64,000 bases of DNA. Source: Lycium barbarum (Eukaryota; Streptophyta; Magnoliopsida; Solanales; Solanaceae). Location: NCBI RefSeq assembly GCF_019175385.1, contig NC_083344.1, positions 57,536,782 to 57,600,781 on the forward strand. Reading direction: 5' to 3'. The position numbers and the translations under genes are program-made. Each line of letters starts with the position of its first letter. The stretch's first letter is position 1. The notes beneath the pieces were generated by a model. It saw only the letters and a list, made by a program, of their open reading frames with translations. It was not told the origin of the DNA and searched no databases. Shown here one piece after another: positions 57,182 through 64,000 of this stretch.

Positions 57182-60085
57182 TGTCACGACCCAGCCCCAT
57201 GGGCCGCGACTGGCACCCTACTTGGGCACCCAAACCGATTCACACATCCAATTATCAAACCCAAACTTAGCTCAAATTTCATAATAGTCATTTTAAACAT
57301 AATTTAAATCAAAACTTGTCTTAAACGGTCACGCGTACCAAAATATCATATCAGAACAGAAGGGAGCGGCGGAATGCACATCGCCGGTAATATGTACAAA
57401 TATAAACATAAGGGCCATTTTGGCCACCATAACAGACGGACCGCATTAAGACGCAAGTCGAAAACAAACAAACACATATAGGACCCTCGACCCACATATA
57501 TGACTACAGGCCTCTACAAATCCAGAACGAAAACATATGACCGGACAGGGCCCCGCCGTACCCAAATAGTCAGATATACAGAGGTATATACATAGCAAAA
57601 AAATATATGTACCAAAAGTGGGCTCCGGATCAAAAGGGAGCACTCCGAAATAGCAGAAAATGGAGCCTACAGTGGTGGATCACCGGTGTCTGTACCTGCG
57701 AGCATGAAACGCAGCCCCCGAAGAAAGGGGGTCAGTACGAAGGATGTACTGAGTATGTAAAGCATAGAGTACAGAAATATAAGCCACAACTGAAACAAAC
57801 AGGATACAAAAGGGGAAATACTAAATAGTATATCAAACCTGTACTGAAACCATATATACATAATGCAGATAAAATTATGCAAAAGCTCAGGAACGTGGTC
57901 ACCACTCCGACGCTGGTGCCACACACAGCATAACACCAGAAAGTTCAAATCTCCGTACATCCCCGAACACACATATCATCATAACATATCACCAGCCATA
58001 TCACAGCATAACTCCAAACGGAACCCGGCCCTATGGCGAGGTCTCGGGAACCGTAACACAGCATACGGCCGAATTTATCATAGCGCGCACGAACCATAAC
58101 CGGCCCGGGAACCGGTGAACGAAATCATAATAAGGGAACGAGCGGAGTCGTGAGCAAACAATGCAATTTATATATCAAAACACCTTTTGAAACTTGATAA
58201 TTTCATATGCTAACTCATTAGTCAAGTAGTTCGAACAATTAGTCAATACGGGGTTCGTTTCACAAAAGTATTTCCAAAGTAGTATTTATGGTTCAAAATA
58301 TAATTTAGAATATCGTGGCAGTCAAAACATTTCTTTATGATAGTCGAAATTCATAAACAAAAGTGCTTTGCCAACATTGTACAAAAATGAGACTAATAGA
58401 GCAAACGAGGGAATCTCAATGCTAGCGGGCCCACCTCGGTTCAAGTCGAGGTGGTGGACATGAATCACGGACATTTGGGGTCTATGGGATCATACGTGGA
58501 GGTTCCGAAGCGATTCGATTACATTTGCATAAGTTTCGGACATTTGATTACTTTTCAACCAAAAGGAGAACTTTAAGGTTCAATTCAATTGAATGAATAG
58601 TGCTCGATTTCCAATTCGGATTTCCAGGAACAGAATTGCCTCCGGGGCTCCGATATCGACCTAGTATACCTAAGACATGCCAAAAGAAGGAATAGGGTAG
58701 CCTTACATACCTTATAAGCGCCTCACGCTTGTCAAAACTCAAATCCCGTCTCGCTCAGAATCTACAAATGGTCAAAGTTACCAATTAGGAATTTCAAGAC
58801 TTCAAGAATTCATTTAACTATGTATTTGTCTACCGCAATTTCGGCAGCACGTCCCCTATACATATAACATCCCCGAGACTTAGCTCGACTCAATATCAAC
58901 AACAACAACAACAACCCAACCATACCAAATGAATCAAGAATCACAACAAAATAGGTTCTAGCATCAATATTCTTCCTTTCTACATAAGGCGACAACTTCC
59001 ATTCAAACTCCACAATATCAAACTAATATCAACATTCCCATATTCATTAACTAATTCAAGATTATTCAATCATAATTCAATAGCATTTCAACCAATATTC
59101 AAGGATTCAAACAATTCCGCCAATTCCATATTCTATCCGAAACTTCAACGAATACAACAACACTACCAACTCGCATTGTTTTCTTCCAAATTCATTAACA
59201 ACAATAACGATTCACATTCTAGAACTCTACTTTCATAATTATATAAAAATTATATAAAAATCATATAATTTTCCATAACAACCCACAACCATTTTCAATG
59301 CCGACTTGATTCATTAAACCCTTATTCACGTCACAAATGCAACAACGACGCAACTAACAGACTAAATAGAATTTAATCCATCACTTTCCATGGCACCATA
59401 CTACACACGGCCACACACCCACTTACACACCCACACGGCTAAGCACACACACACCACAATTTCATGATTTTCATGCACTTCTAACCACTATAACATATAT
59501 ACTTTTTCCATAACATAAAAGATAAATTTTTTACCTTTTTCTTCAATTTTTCCACTTGCCCTAACGTCGTCCTCTCGCTAAACTAATTATACCACGTCGA
59601 AGAGCGTCTTGAGCTTATCAAGAATCCAAGAAGAAAGAGATTTTTGGGATCAAAGTTGAAGGACTTACATTTTTTTTTTCTTTTTTTCTTGTCATGGCCG
59701 AAGGCCTCTTTAATTTTTGCTCTCAATTGTTTTCTTTCTTGAAGCTTCTTAAATGAGAAATGATAAGGATCTCCTTTACTTATACATATTGATCACATGA
59801 TTAAATTTATGGGTTGGGCCTATTTTATGGCCGGCCACCCTTCCAATTTTGGGCCTCCATTTCTCTTAATTTTTTTTTGATCCCAATTGGTCTATGGATC
59901 CTATTTGTAATTCCCGAAGCTAATTCCCGAAATTCCAATTTTTCCCTCGGCATTCCTCCGCACTTCCGCATCAATATTTTTCATGAATATCACACATATA
60001 TTAAATAAAATAAAAACATAGCCTTATTTCCTACAAGGCAAGATTATCCCAAATTTTTCCGAATACGCAAACACGGGATATAACA
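57182..60085 (-). mobile_element. solo LTR I (gypsy, D-like family)
   Basis: A 2904-bp LTR reading TGTTATATCCCGTGTTTGCG... to ...GGGTCGTGACA on the minus strand, flanked by perfect TATGG (57177-57181 and 60086-60090). The length matches the D LTRs (2894/2917), and it shares the TGCCGAAATT block and the AAGGTATGTAAGGCTACCC block. The double stem-loop is at 57694-57751. Confidence 0.9.
57694..57751 (-). promoter_or_regulatory. conserved LTR double stem-loop module (solo LTR I)
   Basis: On the minus strand, CAGTACATCCTTCGTACTG, then CCCCC-TTTCTTC-GGGGG, CTGCGTTTCATGC and CAG/GT. Confidence 0.65.
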
Positions 60086-60919
60086 TATGGGATTAGAATT
60101 GATGAATGATTCATGAAGTGTTCAAGAACACGTTTTAGACATGAAAACCCTAGTTTTCAAAGGGGGTAGATGGGTGGAATTAGATTAAAGTTCTAATCTT
60201 TCTCATCTATATCAATTGTAGAGTGATTGTTGAACCTTGAAAACCCCTTTTGATAGTGTTATAGCGGGAATTGAGGTATGTCTACTTTTGAAAACCTTCT
60301 TTTGAAGTATGTCTCTTTTCGAATATATTTTATCAACCTTTAAAAATAGTTTCTTTGGCAAGGTTTGTATGCGTGAGGACAAGCCCGCATTAAACCTTAT
60401 GCGTATTATGTTATATATTTATATATGTATTCGTGATCTCCCTTATTAAATGATGATTGAAATTGAATTATAAAGCTTTGAACTTTGAATATGATTTACC
60501 CCTATAAGGAATGCTTTTAACTTGATTTCGAAGGCATGGATATTTGATGTGTTTTACCCTATGAACGGGTTTCGTTGAATTGAAATTTAATTAGTGATTG
60601 GAACTTGATTTCTAAATCAGTTAATGTCTTTATATACCCCTACTAATGGGACGATGAACATAATTCATAATGAACTATTCGGCTTCTATACCATGATGTG
60701 AGATTCGGTTTCCATGCCATGATTTGTGATTCGGCCACTATGCCATGATTTCTATTATTTGTGTTTGGCCTAACTACTCGGGAGGAAGGATAGTCACTAT
60801 GGATCCAAGTGAGGTTAGCCTAGCCATTCGGAAGGAAGAGTGGCCATTGCGGGCTCTTAACTCCGGTGTGGTGTTTGCCTAGCTATTCGGAAGGAAAAGT
60901 AGCCATTGGGGTTAATAAC

Positions 60920-61202
60920 TGTCACGACCCAACTAGGGCCGCGATGGGTACCCGATACTTGTACCGAGCACCCCTTATCTATCATCTTACCTGTATTACT
61001 GAGCGGGCCGTATGAACTATACCATATATTTTTCTTGTTTACTAAACGTTAACATTAGGAGCATACTTATAAACATAGGCTAATAATCTTTACTAGCACA
61101 GTATACAGCGACTAGGACCATCAAAAGTACAAAACATCTAACTGTACATATCTATCTACGAGCCTCTAAACATAGTATACATATACATAGGAAGGGCAGA
61201 GT
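60920..61202 (-). mobile_element. LTR K, left part (same family as LTR A)
   Basis: TGTCACGACCCAACTAGGGC and GGGTACCCGATACTTGTACC match the 3' end of LTR A (9046 onward) in the same orientation. After 283 bp it is interrupted by LTR L. The rest lies beyond the window. Confidence 0.7.
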
Positions 61203-64000
61203 TGTTATATCCCGTATTTTTGAACGTCAGATTAATTGCTGAGGTGGGACCTACACATCGAGATGTTTTTGGGAAATCTAAAAAAATTCATATGAATCAC
61301 ATATGAGAAGTTAAACACGACTCAAGAAGGACCCTTGGGCCAAATCAAAGTGGAAGTCCTCCAAACGAATATTTTTAAGAAAACGTTTTCGGGTGATCTG
61401 ACTTCAAGGGGCAAACATGGTATTATAAGTTTGGAATTTGGAAGAGTACCAAGATATAGAAGTTGTAGATAATTGAATTAGCTTTCCAGCCATAGGTCGT
61501 GGGTCCCCAGGTGACGTCGGTACAAGGAGATATGGACGTTTTAAGGTCGAAAGGTCAGTGGGCTAGGCCCAACTCGGGACCAACCGGGTTGGCCCAAAAA
61601 AAATCTAAAAAATAATAATAAGGCCCAAATTTGTGAGGGATGGCCGGCCAACATGGCCCAAGCCCATGATTTTATTAATTATCCATGTGATAATTAATAT
61701 AAAGGATCAATTAATGAGTCATATCTCATTAGAAACTTCAAGAACACTTGAGAAAAAGGAAAGAAGGAGAAATCTCCAAGGCCATTTCGGCCAAGTGCAA
61801 AAATTGACAAGAAAATTGACAAAAATTGCTTCAAAAATTATTTTCTACCAATTAAAGGATTCCTAGCAAGGTGGAGTGGTCTTTGGAGCAAGAAAAATTC
61901 ATATTCTAGCAAGTTGCAGGACTTAGCTAAGTGAAAGATCAAGGAAGAAGGTAAGAATTTATTCTTTACATGTTATGGATATTTTTGCATGTTGTAGTGT
62001 GCAAAAGTGAGTGAAATTCATGAATAGCAAGAATATAGTTGTGTGGCGGTGAGTTGTATATCACATGTATAGCCGTGTATATTTGGTGAATCATGAATGC
62101 ATGGTGAGCAAGTTTTATTTAGTATGTTGGTTGTTGTGTTGTGGATTTTATATTGCAAACAAAAGCCTAATGAGCTTAGTGAAGTATTAGTAGTTGGAGG
62201 CTTGTCTTGGAAGATTATGTAAATTGAATATTATGTTCTTACATGTATGGAAGATAATGATATTAGTATGGTGTTGTTGGAATATATATATTATAAGGTT
62301 GTTATTGTTTTCATTGGAGTTGGAAGGTTTTGAAAGAAGTAGTAAGTTGATTAAGTTGTTATAATGTATCTTGGGTTGAATATGGAAATTGTTAGTGTGG
62401 TTGAGTTATGTTAATAGTTTGGCCGGGTTTGAATTCCCGGGTTGTTGTTGATTGAAAACTTGCTAGGTAAATGTTGAGGATGGTGTATTTACAGAGGAAA
62501 TGCTGTCGAAATTTCGGTAGCCAAGTGTTTCCTTAAGATTCTAACTCTAAGTACCCTAATGAAAGTTTGGGTAAATGTGACCAAATCGCAGATTTTGGCG
62601 GATTTGCAGCTTGAATTCGGAATAGCAAAAGAAGCGGAAAGAGGTATGTAAGGCTTCACCCTTCTTTCTATGGCATGTCTTAGTTGAAATAAGTTGGGTA
62701 CGAGCCTCGGGGACAACTCGGTTCCCCGGAATCCGCACCTAAAGTTTTCCACTTTTTGTTCAATAGAATTGAACTAGAAAGTGTGCCAATTGTTGGAAAA
62801 ACCTCCTACACCCTTAGAACTTGTATAAATGGGACCCGATTACCCTAAGACCCTCACAAGTAACGCTATGACACGTAACATACGTAAATCGTATACGCTA
62901 CCTCATCCGGCCCGAGGTGGGCCCGCTACTCTCGGATTTTTCCTTACAGTCTTGCTTGACTTACTTGAAGTGAATCCAAAGGGAACCTTTGATCCCGATT
63001 TCGTTACCAAATGATAAATACTATGACTCCTCTAACGAGGGCACTTCCATGACGATAATGATAACAATGATGTTAGATAAGAGAATATGCCTATGATACG
63101 TACTACCGGAACGACTCTATGACTAAGATGACTAAGCTAAGTATCTTATGTAAACATGAAAATGATAAACTAATTTTTGAATATTATTTATATTTCCTAG
63201 CTATGACTTTATTTTCTAAAAGATTTCAAAGTCTATGAACTGTCATCTATGATGCCCCGATTTCATTCTACGTTTACTTTAATATTATTCCCCGTTGATA
63301 GTCTCACCTTAAAATACTCGTTCCTTTAAGGTGAGACAAAGCGATCACGAGTGTTCTATAATATAATTGGAGGTCACCGACCTTACGTCACTCCGATGAC
63401 TACATGATTCTTCTTTGGGCTTTCCTGCGTGCCTATGAGACATATGTATATAGGATACGTAAATGCATATAAGACATGTAAATGTATGTAAGATATGTGT
63501 ATATATTTTTAAAATATGGACATGACGAAAGAGCTAGAGCGCTATAGACGCTGATACATGCACATGACACACGTATATGTATATGATAAAAGAGCTAGAG
63601 TGCTATAGACGTTGATATATGCATATGTATACGGGGGAAATGGAGGTAAGGGCAGAGCGTTATGAACGCATATCCACCTGATCAGTTGGCATTACATGAT
63701 ATGATATCGTCCCGGACGCGGGATGTGTATATTTATGGTTAAATGGATCGGCTGCCGACGCCTCGGCAATATGAGATGTCCTATTTTATATGTATGTGTA
63801 TATGAACAAGGAAAGATTCTTAAAGGAAAGCTAAGTACGCATAGCACCTGCCAAGGGTATATATATATACAGGTTATGTTTCTACCTCAGGACATGTGCT
63901 ATTATCCTCTTATGTCGTTATTTCCGTTTTATACTTTCCGTATGCTACTATTCATGCCTTACATACTCGGTACACTATTCGTACTGACGTCCCTTCTTGT
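61203..64000 (+). mobile_element. LTR L (D-like family), cut by the window end
   Basis: It starts TGTTATATCCCGTATTTTTG and follows the D-type LTR order: an AAATGCTGTCGAAATTTCGG block at 62498, AGGTATGTAAGGCTTCACCC at 62642, then the first hairpin of the conserved module (GGTACACTATTCGTACTGAC, 63969-63988) at the edge. A frame such as 62829-63014 is a chance frame. Confidence 0.8.

Larger units (their letters stand above)
56381..60919 (+). mobile_element. probable LTR J, interrupted by solo LTR I
   Basis: It begins TGTAACACTCAGCGAAACCG and shows LTR-like non-coding sequence on both sides of LTR I (796 bp left, 829 bp right), continuing to the start of LTR K. The right part has short repeats: TTCGGCCACTATGCCATGAT-like units (60677-60752) and GCCTAGCCATTCGGAAGGAA-like units (60775-60905). 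No end or duplication can be confirmed because K and L follow. Confidence 0.4.

Noticed and set aside
57863..58099. 78-codon frame and other 60-100-codon frames inside solo LTRs S, F, G and I
   Set aside because: No domain, start context or conservation between copies; expected by chance.

Overview
The window looks like heterochromatin-like nuclear DNA of a flowering plant, most probably a member of the Solanaceae. The evidence is the chromovirus (Del/Tekay-type) Ty3/gypsy LTR families with initiator-Met tRNA primer sites, a CTCCCTCCGTTTCAATTTATG Stowaway MITE, an Au-type SINE tail and plant splice sites. The species cannot be fixed from the sequence. Almost everything is transposable-element DNA. 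One host gene can be reconstructed with confidence: a ten-exon RlmN-like radical-SAM rRNA/tRNA adenine methyltransferase on the minus strand (31895-45308). It appears intact although its introns carry several kilobases of insertions.

Layout. 1-7771: the 3' end of a plus-strand gypsy element (C) and its 3' LTR, split by a solo LTR (4178-7742, TSD GTCAT). 7772-9045: degraded DNA with a CCHC zinc-knuckle remnant. 9046-12359: 3' LTR and pol tail of a minus-strand gypsy element (A). At about 12350-12360 A is fused to the truncated 3' LTR of a second minus-strand gypsy element (B, 12360-29365). B has decayed gag, protease, RT, RNase H, integrase and chromodomain, and a complete 5' LTR at 26643-29365. 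A complete non-autonomous LTR element (D, 18737-26533, TSD GTCCT) sits inside B's leader, between its primer-binding site and gag. D encodes no gag-pol but carries a 5S-rRNA-like segment at 22554-22655.

29366-31894 holds nested MITEs. 31895-45308 is the RlmN-like gene: intron 7 (about 7 kb) contains a hAT MITE and a long-TIR element, itself interrupted by a non-autonomous LTR element (E, 34548-39421, TSD TTCAG) with unrecognised ORFs. Intron 3 contains a dead RTE-type LINE in antisense. Upstream of the gene lie a tRNA-derived SINE (TSD GGTTAGTGA) and a tandemly doubled Tourist-like MITE (TSD TAA).

46713-48626 is host-like DNA with an Au SINE tail. 48627-64000 is again nested LTR DNA: solo LTR G (TSD CTTAT) containing solo LTR F (TSD GTTAT), gypsy pol debris, solo LTR I (TSD TATGG) inside a probable LTR J, then LTR K interrupted by LTR L, which runs off the window.

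Two signals stand out. The first is the 5S-like tract in the internal domain of D. The second is a pair of adjacent stem-loops, followed by CAG/GT, shared by at least nine LTR copies of several families and both orientations; the second stem varies in sequence but keeps its pairing. Insertion boundaries rest on target-site duplications read directly from the sequence. Family names rest on general knowledge. Ages and identities were not computed.
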